Assembly: GCA_003820635.1 (NCBI GenBank)
Contig: RPOS01000019.1
Location: 1-48,920 of the forward strand
From: Verrucomicrobiaceae bacterium
Lineage (GTDB): Bacteria; Verrucomicrobiota; Verrucomicrobiae; Verrucomicrobiales; Akkermansiaceae
DNA length: 48,920 nt
Reading direction: 5' to 3'
Shown here in pieces: positions 25,088 to 32,714 of the stretch (positions within the stretch are counted from its first letter, which is position 1; every line of letters starts with the position of its first letter). The position numbers were made by a program, and so were the translations under genes. Under the pieces are notes generated by a model. It saw only the letters and a program-made list of their open reading frames with translations, did no database searches and was not told the origin of the DNA.

Positions 25088-26740
25088 TCAGCGCTTGCCC
25101 TGCTGATAGATGTCCTCGGCCTGGCTCAAGGTGAGCTCGTAGAGATGGCCGTTGATCGGCACCCGCAGCGGGATGCGGCCGCTCACCGCATCCGGCGGAA
25201 AGAGTTCAGTCAGCCGGGGGGCGCGCTCGAAAGCATCACCCGGAAGCGTGATGAGGACATCGCCTTCATAACGCAGCATGCGCGACATGCGCTCGGACGC
25301 CTGACTCTGCAGGCGCCGCATCTCAAGACTCAATCCCAGCCGATCAAACAAGGCCATCGATTCCAGCGACTGCGCGCCCTCCTCGACGCGCTTGGCCTCC
25401 TGCGCGGCACGCCGCAGCGTGAAATCATCATCGCCGCCGGGCAGCTCCCGCGTGTCGGCCTGTTCCTCCTCACCAAGGAACAACGGCGAGGACTGCAAGC
25501 CCGCCCCCTTCGCCACGACTTCATCGACTTCCTCCTGCGTCGGCTGGCGCACCTTGATTTCGCCCTGCATCGTCAGGAGCTCCTCCGCCTTGAGGTCGAT
25601 TTCGGAAAGACGCATGCCACCTCCCACCGTCTGTAGATAGAATGAACCCTCACGGAAAGCCACACGGTGATAGTTTCTCGAATAATCCACCACCGAGAGC
25701 GCCTTGAGCAGGTGGAACCGGTCACGCAGCGAAACCACATCCTTGCCGTCCATCACCACCTGCCCCTCAAAGCCGATGCCATCCGAGCTGTTGGTGGATC
25801 CGAAGACCTTGAAATCCCCGGAGATGGATCCCTCGACGAAATTCCGCAATGCCGGCGGGACCAGGCCCTCCACATCGAGGTGCCGGATTTTCACAATCCC
25901 GTTCACCTGCGGACGCTCGCCGCCGGTCAGCCGCAGGCCGGGGAACTCAACCGTGCCGTCGCCTTTTTTGAACTCCGCGCGCTCGAACACCAGGCCGTCG
26001 GCTTCGGCGAGCACCACCAGATTGACGATTTCCAGATGCCGCAGCCAGTTCTGCCGAAAAAACCCGCCCTTGAAGTTGAACCGCCAGCCGGTGTCGGTGC
26101 GCTGCATGATCAGCGAGCTGGATTCGATCGAACCCTGCGTGCGCTCGGAATAGCCCCAGCGCACCGTGACATCGGCCACATCAAAGGAATTCGCCTCCAC
26201 CATTTCCGGTGTTTTGAAGACAGCTTCCGCGAGCTTGGCGGCGGACTGCGCGTCATCCGTACCCGCCCGCAGGTCGATCTCCATCCGGGCGACCGCCACG
26301 GTCCCGGTCTGCCAGCGACCCACCAAGCCATCGAGCAAGCCCATCTTGAAGCGGATGTTGCGGGCCTCGAATGATTCAAAAAAAGTTCCTTCACCGCCTT
26401 GGGCGGCAACCCGGCCGATTTCAAGCTGTCCGTTGGCATGCTGCAGCCCGCGGAGCTCCAACTCCGGAGCCTCCAGGGCGGACTGCAGGCTCGTCTGGAG
26501 GACTTGATTGAACCGCGGTGAATTCGGGCGCTTCAGCAAATAAACCCACATGCCAATCGCCACCAGCAGCAGGAACACCAGCAGTCGGAAACCCAGCCGC
26601 AGCAAATGAAACAACGCCCGGCCCTTCATCCCGCTGCCGGACATCGAATAGCGGACCTGGAACCAGAATCCCTGGCTTGCCACCCACTGGCTCAATCGTT
26701 CGTTGAAATTTTGGGATTGCTCGGATTCCATGATTCGCAT
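25088..26740 (-). CDS. Single-pass membrane protein with large AsmA-like exported domain (unknown)
   Basis: A protein of about 550 residues with a short cytoplasmic N-terminus, one transmembrane helix at about residues 44-68 (LLRLGFRLLVFLLLVAIGMW), and a long beta-rich periplasmic domain. The repeated pattern of short beta-strands (FEGQVVMDGKDVVSLRD, FREGSFYLQTVGGGMRLSEI) resembles AsmA/TamB-like proteins, which are linked to outer-membrane lipid traffic. That resemblance is by style rather than a firm motif. An Asp/Glu-rich linker lies around GGDDDF. The start could be 26740 or the ATG at 26731. It is divergent from scpA and converges with metF. Confidence 0.65.
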   Translation of the reverse strand: MRIMESEQSQNFNERLSQWVASQGFWFQVRYSMSGSGMKGRALFHLLRLGFRLLVFLLLVAIGMWVYLLKRPNSPRFNQVLQTSLQSALEAPELELRGLQHANGQLEIGRVAAQGGEGTFFESFEARNIRFKMGLLDGLVGRWQTGTVAVARMEIDLRAGTDDAQSAAKLAEAVFKTPEMVEANSFDVADVTVRWGYSERTQGSIESSSLIMQRTDTGWRFNFKGGFFRQNWLRHLEIVNLVVLAEADGLVFERAEFKKGDGTVEFPGLRLTGGERPQVNGIVKIRHLDVEGLVPPALRNFVEGSISGDFKVFGSTNSSDGIGFEGQVVMDGKDVVSLRDRFHLLKALSVVDYSRNYHRVAFREGSFYLQTVGGGMRLSEIDLKAEELLTMQGEIKVRQPTQEEVDEVVAKGAGLQSSPLFLGEEEQADTRELPGGDDDFTLRRAAQEAKRVEEGAQSLESMALFDRLGLSLEMRRLQSQASERMSRMLRYEGDVLITLPGDAFERAPRLTELFPPDAVSGRIPLRVPINGHLYELTLSQAEDIYQQGKR

Positions 26741-26835
26741 CGCCTCGCGGCAGCCGCAGTAAAGCGGCCCGCTAGTGACGAGGCGAGGGAAAATTGCCTC
26801 GCCCCCGCCGCCCCCATCCCCTACGACCCTCCCCC

Positions 26836-27615
26836 GTGGAAGCCAACGACTACAAAGTGCGCCTCGAAATCTTCGAAGGCCCGCTCGACCTGCTGCTCTA
26901 CCTCATCAAAAAGGACGAGGTGGACATCCATTCCATTTCCATCGAGCGCATCACCCGCCAATATCTCGACTACATCAACACCTTCAAGCTGCTCAACATC
27001 GACCTCGCCTCCGAGTTCATCGTCATGGCGGCCAACCTGATGTATCTCAAGAGCCGCACGCTGCTGCCGCGCACGGAGCAACCGCCGGAAGAAGACGCGG
27101 AAGAGGACGATCCGCGCTGGGAGCTCATCCGCCAGCTCATTGAATACAAGAAATTCAAGGACGCCGCAGGTTTCCTCTCGCTGCGCGAACTGGAGCAGGA
27201 AGGCCGTTTCGCCCACCAACCCGACGCCGCCGACCAAGCTGAGGAAGAACCGCCGGCACTCGCCGAGGTTTCCATCTTCGATCTGATCCGCGCCTTCCAG
27301 AACGTGCTCAAGCGTTTCGAGGAGTCGCATGATTTCGGCGACATCATCGATGACCGCTTCACGGTCTCGGACAAGATCGAGCTGCTCATGCAGCGCTTCG
27401 AGCCCGGCGAATCGCGTCGTTTCGAGGAGCTTTTCCAATCCGCCACCACCAAGGCGGAAGTGATTGTCACCCTCCTGGCGCTGTTGGAATTGATGAAGCT
27501 CAACCAGTTCGTCGTGCGCCAGAGCGACTTGCTCGGAGACATCGTCATCGAGCGCCGCAGCACCCATGCGGTGGCCGCGCTCGAAGCTGTGGAAACCGGT
27601 GCGGACCCCGATTGA
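26836..27615 (+). CDS. scpA: Segregation and condensation protein ScpA
   Basis: The kleisin subunit of the bacterial SMC condensin. The N-terminal signature DYKVRLEIFEGPLDLLLYLI is followed by DEVDIHSISIERITRQYLDY and ASEFIVMAANLMYLKSRTLL; the C-terminal winged-helix region contains VIVTLLALLELMKLNQFV. GTG at 26836 gives 259 residues and starts directly before the conserved domain. The usual partner scpB is not adjacent: the next gene is infA on the opposite strand. Confidence 0.94.
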   Translation: MEANDYKVRLEIFEGPLDLLLYLIKKDEVDIHSISIERITRQYLDYINTFKLLNIDLASEFIVMAANLMYLKSRTLLPRTEQPPEEDAEEDDPRWELIRQLIEYKKFKDAAGFLSLRELEQEGRFAHQPDAADQAEEEPPALAEVSIFDLIRAFQNVLKRFEESHDFGDIIDDRFTVSDKIELLMQRFEPGESRRFEELFQSATTKAEVIVTLLALLELMKLNQFVVRQSDLLGDIVIERRSTHAVAALEAVETGADPD

Positions 27616-27627
27616 GCGGCCCGCGCC

Positions 27628-27939
27628 TCAGCTCATCCGGAAGACGATCCGCGCCTTGGTCAGATCGTAGGGAGACATTTCCATCTTCACCTTGTCACCC
27701 ACCACCAGGCGGATGAAGCGCTTGCGCATCTTGCCGGAAATGTGGGCCAGCACCTCGTGGCCGCTTTCCAAGCGCACGCGAAACATTGTGCCGGCCAGCA
27801 CCGAGGAGATCTCGCCATCCACCTCCACCGCCTTTTCATCATCGTCCTTGGTGGAGCGCTTGGGCGGACCATAGCGGTTGCGATTGCGGCTGCGGCCGCC
27901 GGAGGGTTTTCGGCCGGAATTCTGTGGGCGCGGAGGCAT
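27628..27939 (-). CDS. infA: Translation initiation factor IF-1 with a basic N-terminal extension
   Basis: IF-1 binds the ribosomal A site during initiation. The C-terminal 70 residues form the OB fold ([58 protein letters not shown]). Before it lies an extension of roughly 33 residues rich in Arg, Pro, Gly and Ser ([19 protein letters not shown]), making the protein 103 residues instead of about 72. No internal ATG lies near the OB fold, so the extension is probably translated. It could contact rRNA; that is inference. It converges with scpA, 12 bases away. Confidence 0.9.
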   Translation of the reverse strand: MPPRPQNSGRKPSGGRSRNRNRYGPPKRSTKDDDEKAVEVDGEISSVLAGTMFRVRLESGHEVLAHISGKMRKRFIRLVVGDKVKMEMSPYDLTKARIVFRMS

Positions 27940-27963
27940 GATGGCTTGGTATGAAACTCACGA

Positions 27964-28010
27964 GCGCGGAACACACTCCGCGCGCGGGCGTGTCGGTAGC
28001 GCATCGCCCG
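27964..28010. other. Inverted repeats in the infA/TPR divergent region
   Basis: GCGCGGA-ACACAC-TCCGCGC (27964-27983) and CGGGCG-N14-CGCCCG (27985-28010) are perfect inverted repeats within the 223-base region between infA and the TPR gene. They could form hairpins in the infA leader or serve as binding sites. Confidence 0.3.
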
Positions 28011-28162
28011 CAGCCCATCAATCCCAAAAAACGGAAGATATCGTGCGCTTGCGTGTTTTCACCGAGACAGGCGCTTGCCAAGCCGTCCGCCAACATTCAA
28101 GTTTCGCCGCGCGTCCGTCCCCGGCGGTCGCAGGGAAAAATCCACAACCAAGTTTCACAGAC

Positions 28163-29554
28163 ATGCCCGAGATCACCGAAAAAGAACTGCCCGCGAACCT
28201 CAAGCCGCTGTGGCTCAAAGCGCTCACGGCCGTGCAAACCAACAACCTCGCCTACGCGGTGAGCACCCTGCTGCCTCCGATTCTCAAGGAATGCCCCGGC
28301 TTTCTGGAAGGCCGCAAGCTGCTGCGCAAGTGCGAGCTCCAACTTTGCGGCGGGGCCAAGAAAAAAAGCGGTCTTTTCGGCATCCAGGCCGGCAGCATGG
28401 GCGTGATGAAACTGCACAGCGCGGCCAAGAAAGATCCTGAAGGCACGCTTCCGCTCATCGAAAAAGAACTCGAGAAAGACCCGCTCAACGAACAAGCCAA
28501 CGACCTGCTCTTCGACGTCTGCCTCAAGCTCGAACTCTTCGAAACCGCGGCCTTCGCCTTGGAAACCGTTCGCTCCGGCAATCCGGAAAACGCCAAACTC
28601 CTCCACAAGCTCGCCAAGTTCTATCTGGACCGCGACCAACCGCTGGTCGCCTCCGAGGTTTACAACGACATCATCAAGCACCATCCCACCGACGGCGTCG
28701 CCATCAAGGGCTCTAAGGACGCTTCCGCCCGCGCCTCGATGCAAAAGCAGAAGTGGGATGAAAACGCGGACATGCGCAGCCTGATGCGCGACGCCAGCCA
28801 GTTCGAGGAACTCGAAAAAGCCTCCCGCACCGGCCTCACCCGCGAGCAACTCGAACAACGGCGCGACCAGGTGGTCGAGAAATACAACGCCGACCCCAAC
28901 CACCTCGCCACCGTCAAGGAACTCGCCGGCATCTACGAACAACTCGAAGACTGGCACAGTGCCGAAACCTTCTACACCTGGGCCCACTCGCTGAGCGCCG
29001 GGGACGTGGCTCTCGCCACCAAGGCCTCCGTGATGAAGGACCGCGCCATCGATTCCGACCTCAAGGCGCTCGAAGCCGGAGTGGCCGCGGATCCGGACAA
29101 CGCCGAACTCAAGGCCGCGCTCGAGGCGCGCCGCGCCGACCGTCTCGCCGAACAGGTGCAGGAAGCCCAGCGCCGCGTGGACCAGAACCCGACCGATCCG
29201 CAACTGCGCTTCGAGCTCGGCAGCGCGCTTTACAACTCCGGCGATCATAGCGCCGCCATCCCGCACCTCCAGCAAGCCACCCGCAACCCGCACATCCGCA
29301 CCAAGGTGCTGCTCCTGCTGGGTCGCACCTTCAAGGCCAAGGGCATGTTCGACCTTTCCATCAAACAGCTCTCCGACGCACTGGCGGACCTCCACGCCAT
29401 GGACAACACCAAGAAGGAAGTCCTTTACGAAAAGGGCATCATCCACGAGGAAATGGGCGACAAGACCTCCGCGCTCGACTGCTTCAAGCAGATCTACGAA
29501 GTGGATTACGGCTACCGCGATGTGGCGCAGCGCGTGGAATCCTCCTACGCCTGA
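28163..29554 (+). CDS. Cytoplasmic TPR-repeat protein
   Basis: A 463-residue protein without signal peptide or membrane helix, built of TPR-like helical repeats, for example PLIEKELEKDPLNEQANDLL, LAKFYLDRDQPLVASEVYND, LGSALYNSGDHSAAIPHLQQ and KEVLYEKGIIHEEMGDKTSA. A lysine-rich patch CGGAKKKSGLFG lies near the N-terminus. It probably acts as a protein-protein scaffold; no partner can be inferred from its neighbours. ATG at 28163 is chosen because homology-like content starts there; the longer frame crosses infA. It converges with a lipoprotein gene three bases away. Confidence 0.75.
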   Translation: MPEITEKELPANLKPLWLKALTAVQTNNLAYAVSTLLPPILKECPGFLEGRKLLRKCELQLCGGAKKKSGLFGIQAGSMGVMKLHSAAKKDPEGTLPLIEKELEKDPLNEQANDLLFDVCLKLELFETAAFALETVRSGNPENAKLLHKLAKFYLDRDQPLVASEVYNDIIKHHPTDGVAIKGSKDASARASMQKQKWDENADMRSLMRDASQFEELEKASRTGLTREQLEQRRDQVVEKYNADPNHLATVKELAGIYEQLEDWHSAETFYTWAHSLSAGDVALATKASVMKDRAIDSDLKALEAGVAADPDNAELKAALEARRADRLAEQVQEAQRRVDQNPTDPQLRFELGSALYNSGDHSAAIPHLQQATRNPHIRTKVLLLLGRTFKAKGMFDLSIKQLSDALADLHAMDNTKKEVLYEKGIIHEEMGDKTSALDCFKQIYEVDYGYRDVAQRVESSYA

Positions 29555-29557
29555 GCC

Positions 29558-30061
29558 TCAGCGCGGCACCATGGTGATGCGCAGCCGGTCATAGCGGTCA
29601 TCCGGGCGAAACAGCCAGCCCGGCCGCGTGTCCAGCAATTCGTAGCCGGTGAGCATGAACTCCGGCAGGAACTGGTTGCTGTTCGGATCGTAGGCTTCCT
29701 TGCCGGTGTAATAACCGCGGATGCGGTATTCATAATTATTGTCAAAGGCATAGCGCTGGCCCGGCGGCCCGGTTTCCGGCAGGCGATCCGGCGTCTGCTT
29801 GCGGTCCTCACGCATGATCACCAGCTTCGCCCGGCTCCATGGCTGCCTCGGCTGCCGCAGGTATCCCCAGAAGCGGGTCTTTTCCACGAAGTAGCGCCGG
29901 CCGTAGTAAAAATCCCCGGTCGGCTCCGAGGCGATCCGCGCGTTGCGCTCCTCCACGGTGGGCCCGCCCAGATTGCCCCTTCCCATGGATGGCGCGCCAC
30001 AATGGGACAATAGCGCGCAGACAGGCACCAGCAGCAGGAATTTCCAACGTGGATTCGGCAT
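29558..30061 (-). CDS. Lipoprotein of unknown function
   Basis: A 167-residue protein. The N-terminus MPNPRWKFLLLVPVCALLSH leads into a lipobox cysteine (LLSHC-GAP), which predicts lipid anchoring in the outer or inner membrane. The mature part is rich in aromatic and basic residues (DFYYGRRYFVEKTRFWGYLR) and has no domain I recognise. ATG at 30061 places the signal peptide correctly; a longer frame starts 16 residues earlier. It lies 44 bases downstream of the single-pass membrane protein gene on the same strand, so the two may be cotranscribed. Confidence 0.7.
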   Translation of the reverse strand: MPNPRWKFLLLVPVCALLSHCGAPSMGRGNLGGPTVEERNARIASEPTGDFYYGRRYFVEKTRFWGYLRQPRQPWSRAKLVIMREDRKQTPDRLPETGPPGQRYAFDNNYEYRIRGYYTGKEAYDPNSNQFLPEFMLTGYELLDTRPGWLFRPDDRYDRLRITMVPR

Positions 30062-30105
30062 GGCGGGAAAACTAGGAAACCCGGCCGCCCGCCGGCAAGC
30101 GCGGA

Positions 30106-31134
30106 TCATTGGAATTCCTCATCAAAAGGCTTCCCGCCCAGCACCCAGTCCTCGGCCAGCACCCGGGTGATCTCAAACTGCCGGGCCTCCGCACCCTCCG
30201 GCCGCAGCACCTCAAGTGTCACGCGGTTCAGCCGGCGCTCGGCGCCCTCTTTCTCTTCGGAGATGATCCGCTCCATCGCGCGCGCCTGCGACGAGCCCTT
30301 GCGGCAATAGCCTAACAGAATGAGCTCGGAGTCCGGCGAAGCCATGCCATAACTCAGCCACTCCGCCTCATCCCTGAACGGCCCGTTGTAATAACTGTCC
30401 TTCGCGACGATGACGCGCAGCAGGCCCTGCGCGCGGCCCTCCGCCATCAACCCGCTCCATGATGGCTTCACCGTCCGGGCAAAGGCATCAAAATCGATTT
30501 TCCAGACTCCCGCCTCATCCGGCGTCAGCAGCGCCAGCCGGTTGCGCGGCGCGCCATCCTTCGCGGTGCTCACCAGCACCCCGTCGAGCAGCAGGCCGTT
30601 GGCATCCATGCTGCTGAGCCATTGGTAGCCGGTCACCGCACCATCCAGCACCTCCATATTCTGGAGAAAGGAAATCACATCCGCAGACTGGGCCGATCCC
30701 GGGCGGAAAAAACGCTCCACTCCGGCCGCGTCACGCAGCGCGAGCGCCTGTTTCACCAGATCCAGCGCGTGGTCTTCGGAAGGAGACTCGAATTGCGAAA
30801 CATTGTGCTTCAGCGCCAGCGGCGCGGTCTCCACCACTACAGGCCCGGGCTTCCGGTTCATGTTAGGCTTCAGCCAAGCCCAGATGAAGGCACCCAAAAC
30901 TCCGAGGACAATCACCACCAACACCAGGGACCAGGTGATGATGGCGTTTCCCCGGCCATGGTTTTCCTGCCCCCCGCGCCGGTGGGAACGTCCTTCGCTC
31001 CTGCGCTTGCGCTGAACGTCCTTCGGTAATCCAGTGCCGGGCACGCGCGCCACCCGGCCAAGGCTCGGAGCATCTCCGGCCGCCCTGTCAAAGCGCTGGG
31101 GACGCACGGACCGTTGGACACCGCGTTCTTTCAT
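30106..31134 (-). CDS. Single-pass membrane protein of unknown function
   Basis: A protein of about 342 residues with a long basic cytoplasmic N-terminus (SEGRSHRRGGQENHGRG), one transmembrane helix (ITWSLVLVVIVLGVLGAFIW) and an extracytoplasmic domain of about 260 residues. That domain contains an NTF2-like or DUF4864-like pattern (LVKQALALRDAAGVERFFRP, WKIDFDAFARTVKPSWSGLM), but no firm family was recognised. ATG at 31134 is preferred to 31173. It precedes the lipoprotein gene on the same strand. Confidence 0.6.
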   Translation of the reverse strand: MKERGVQRSVRPQRFDRAAGDAPSLGRVARVPGTGLPKDVQRKRRSEGRSHRRGGQENHGRGNAIITWSLVLVVIVLGVLGAFIWAWLKPNMNRKPGPVVVETAPLALKHNVSQFESPSEDHALDLVKQALALRDAAGVERFFRPGSAQSADVISFLQNMEVLDGAVTGYQWLSSMDANGLLLDGVLVSTAKDGAPRNRLALLTPDEAGVWKIDFDAFARTVKPSWSGLMAEGRAQGLLRVIVAKDSYYNGPFRDEAEWLSYGMASPDSELILLGYCRKGSSQARAMERIISEEKEGAERRLNRVTLEVLRPEGAEARQFEITRVLAEDWVLGGKPFDEEFQ

Positions 31135-31217
31135 GCAAAGAAGGTCTTCTACCCGCCATGGGCAGCATCGCAAGGGGCATCATTTCCGGCAATTCTCAAT
31201 ACCTGTGCGCCAAGACA

Positions 31218-31253
31218 CGAAAAAGCGTCCTCCCGGCGGCGCGGAAGGACGCT
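31218..31253 (-). terminator. Terminator after the 52-residue lipoprotein
   Basis: AGCGTCC (31224-31230) pairs with GGACGCT (31247-31253). On the minus strand the stem is followed by TTTTTCGTG, 28 bases after the small lipoprotein stop, consistent with a rho-independent terminator. Confidence 0.6.
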
Positions 31254-31281
31254 GTGGTGAATCTGGCCGGAAGCCGGTGCC

Positions 31282-31440
31282 TCACTTGGTACCATGGACC
31301 TCAGGCACCGGAGCGGACTGGATTTCTTGGAACTGCGGCAGCGGGCGGAGGCCCGGCGGCTTGACATCGCTGGTGCAGCAGCAGGAAGCGGCCAGCATGG
31401 CAACGGCGGAAACAATGAGTGCGGTGATGATGCGGATCAT
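31282..31440 (-). CDS. Small lipoprotein (52 residues)
   Basis: The frame from ATG 31440 encodes a signal peptide with lipobox (ALIVSAVAMLAASC) followed by two further cysteines and a short proline-rich mature chain (VKPPGLRPLPQFQEIQSAPV). After lipidation only about 35 residues remain. A terminator follows and a similar tiny lipoprotein lies just upstream on the same strand. The function is unknown; support comes from the clean lipobox, the terminator and the pairing with its neighbour. Confidence 0.6.
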   Translation of the reverse strand: MIRIITALIVSAVAMLAASCCCTSDVKPPGLRPLPQFQEIQSAPVPEVHGTK

Positions 31441-31499
31441 GGAATGGATGGTGGTTATGGAGAACTTTCTGCAATCTGGCGGGAACGGAGAAGCAGGCC

Positions 31500-31607
31500 T
31501 TATTTCGTCGGCGCCACATAAGTGGGCGGGCTCGGGGCGGGAGCGGTGGCCGGGCTGCAGGATGCTGCGAGAAAGGCGGCGGCAGCGGCAAGCAAAGCGA
31601 TTTTCAT
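31500..31607 (-). CDS. Very small lipoprotein (35 residues)
   Basis: The frame from ATG 31607 reads MKIALLAAAAAFLAASC, a complete lipoprotein signal with lipobox LAASC, then an 18-residue Ala/Pro/Thr-rich tail ending APTK before TAA. It lies 59 bases upstream of the 52-residue lipoprotein and shares its LAASC lipobox. The mature peptide would be only 19 residues. Translation is inferred from the signal sequence alone. Confidence 0.5.
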   Translation of the reverse strand: MKIALLAAAAAFLAASCSPATAPAPSPPTYVAPTK

Positions 31608-31667
31608 CGGTGGAGTAGGTTTGTTTTTTGCAACCGGCATTTCTCAAGGGCCAGCTTGCGGGCGAGA

Positions 31668-32648
31668 CTAACGCCCGCCCCTGTCGCTGCAAGGCAAAAG
31701 ACAGGCAAAACGGGGTGATCCGCTTTTGGGATGTGGACTGGGGCGGCGACCTGCCGCGGCTGAGGCGCTGAGCGCGCGCCGCCATGAGTCCGGAGACTCG
31801 CCGTAGGCGCGCTTGAAGGCGGCTGATAGATGGAAGCCCGAGCTGAAGCCAACGCGCGCGGCGATGTCATCGAGCTTGGCATCGCTGGAGGCGAGCAGCC
31901 TGCGGGCGCGGGTGAGCCGCAGGTGGATGACGTATTGCCACGGGGCAAAGCCGGTCTGCGCGCGGAAGGCGCGGCGGAAGTGCGAGTAGGCCACGCCGAG
32001 GTCGCGGGCGAGTTGCTCCACGTTCACCGCTTCCGCGTGGTGCTCGTTGAGATGGCGTTCGGCCTCTGCCACGGCGCGCTGGATGCGCGAGGGTTGGATG
32101 CGGTTTTGGGTGATGCGTGCACAGAGTGCGAGGGCCTTGAGCGCGGCGGCGGAGAGCTCCGGTTGGAAGCCGCCGGCGCCCTGCCGGACGAGGCGGTGGA
32201 TGGCGGCCAGGGTTTCCTCCAGGCCGGCGTCGATCGCGCCCGGCGGCAGGATCGCGCCCGGAGGAAATGTGTTGGCGCGGAGCAGCGCGTCCACCACCGG
32301 GCCTTGCACTTCGATCCAGCTTTCGCTCCAGCCGGTGCGCGCATCCGGGCGGTAGCGGTGCCAGGTTTGAGGTAGGAGCAGAAACGCCATGCCTGCGGAG
32401 ATCCGCCGCTTGCCTGAGGAGCGGGTTTCCAGCCAGCCGCTGCCGGCGGAAACGAGAACCAGCTGCATGGCATCGAGCACCCGGCCATGTGCCCAGTCAA
32501 GTTGGTGGTCCTCGGGATGCTGCGCGGGCGGGTAGGCGGCGCCTGCGGTGATGTGGGTGCGGCCCGCTGCGGTGACGCCGAGGCCCCAGCGCGCCAGTTC
32601 CGGCGTGGCGGGCAGGTAGCGGAAGTAGTCGGTGGTTTTTGAGGTCAT
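31668..32648 (-). CDS. AraC-family transcriptional regulator
   Basis: A 326-residue regulator with an N-terminal cupin-type sensor domain (about 20-160; QLVLVSAGSGWLETRSSGKR, LLPQTWHRYRPDARTGWSES) and a C-terminal AraC double HTH (VNVEQLARDLGVAYSHFRRA, LDDIAARVGFSSGFHLSAAF). ATG at 32648 is preferred to the upstream start at 32696, which would overlap the isomerase promoter region. It is divergent from the sugar isomerase gene with a 66-base gap, so it probably senses a sugar and controls that gene. The C-terminus is longer than usual by about 30 residues. Confidence 0.9.
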   Translation of the reverse strand: MTSKTTDYFRYLPATPELARWGLGVTAAGRTHITAGAAYPPAQHPEDHQLDWAHGRVLDAMQLVLVSAGSGWLETRSSGKRRISAGMAFLLLPQTWHRYRPDARTGWSESWIEVQGPVVDALLRANTFPPGAILPPGAIDAGLEETLAAIHRLVRQGAGGFQPELSAAALKALALCARITQNRIQPSRIQRAVAEAERHLNEHHAEAVNVEQLARDLGVAYSHFRRAFRAQTGFAPWQYVIHLRLTRARRLLASSDAKLDDIAARVGFSSGFHLSAAFKRAYGESPDSWRRALSASAAAGRRPSPHPKSGSPRFACLLPCSDRGGR

Positions 32649-32656
32649 TTCCTGTA

Positions 32657-32683
32657 TGCAAATGATCATTCCCGCCATTTGCA
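32657..32683. promoter_or_regulatory. Inverted-repeat operator candidate between araC-type gene and isomerase
   Basis: TGCAAATG (32657-32664) and CATTTGCA (32676-32683) form a perfect 8-bp inverted repeat with an 11-base spacer, and the left part overlaps the palindrome AATGATCATT (32661-32670). It sits in the middle of the 66-base divergent region and is a strong candidate binding site for the adjacent regulator. Confidence 0.6.
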
Positions 32684-32714
32684 AGCCGGCGTCCATCCGG
32701 TATTTTCCGCGGCG

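Noticed and set aside
28097..29446. A 449-residue minus-strand frame
   Set aside because: Antisense shadow of the TPR protein gene; no domain and no independent signals.
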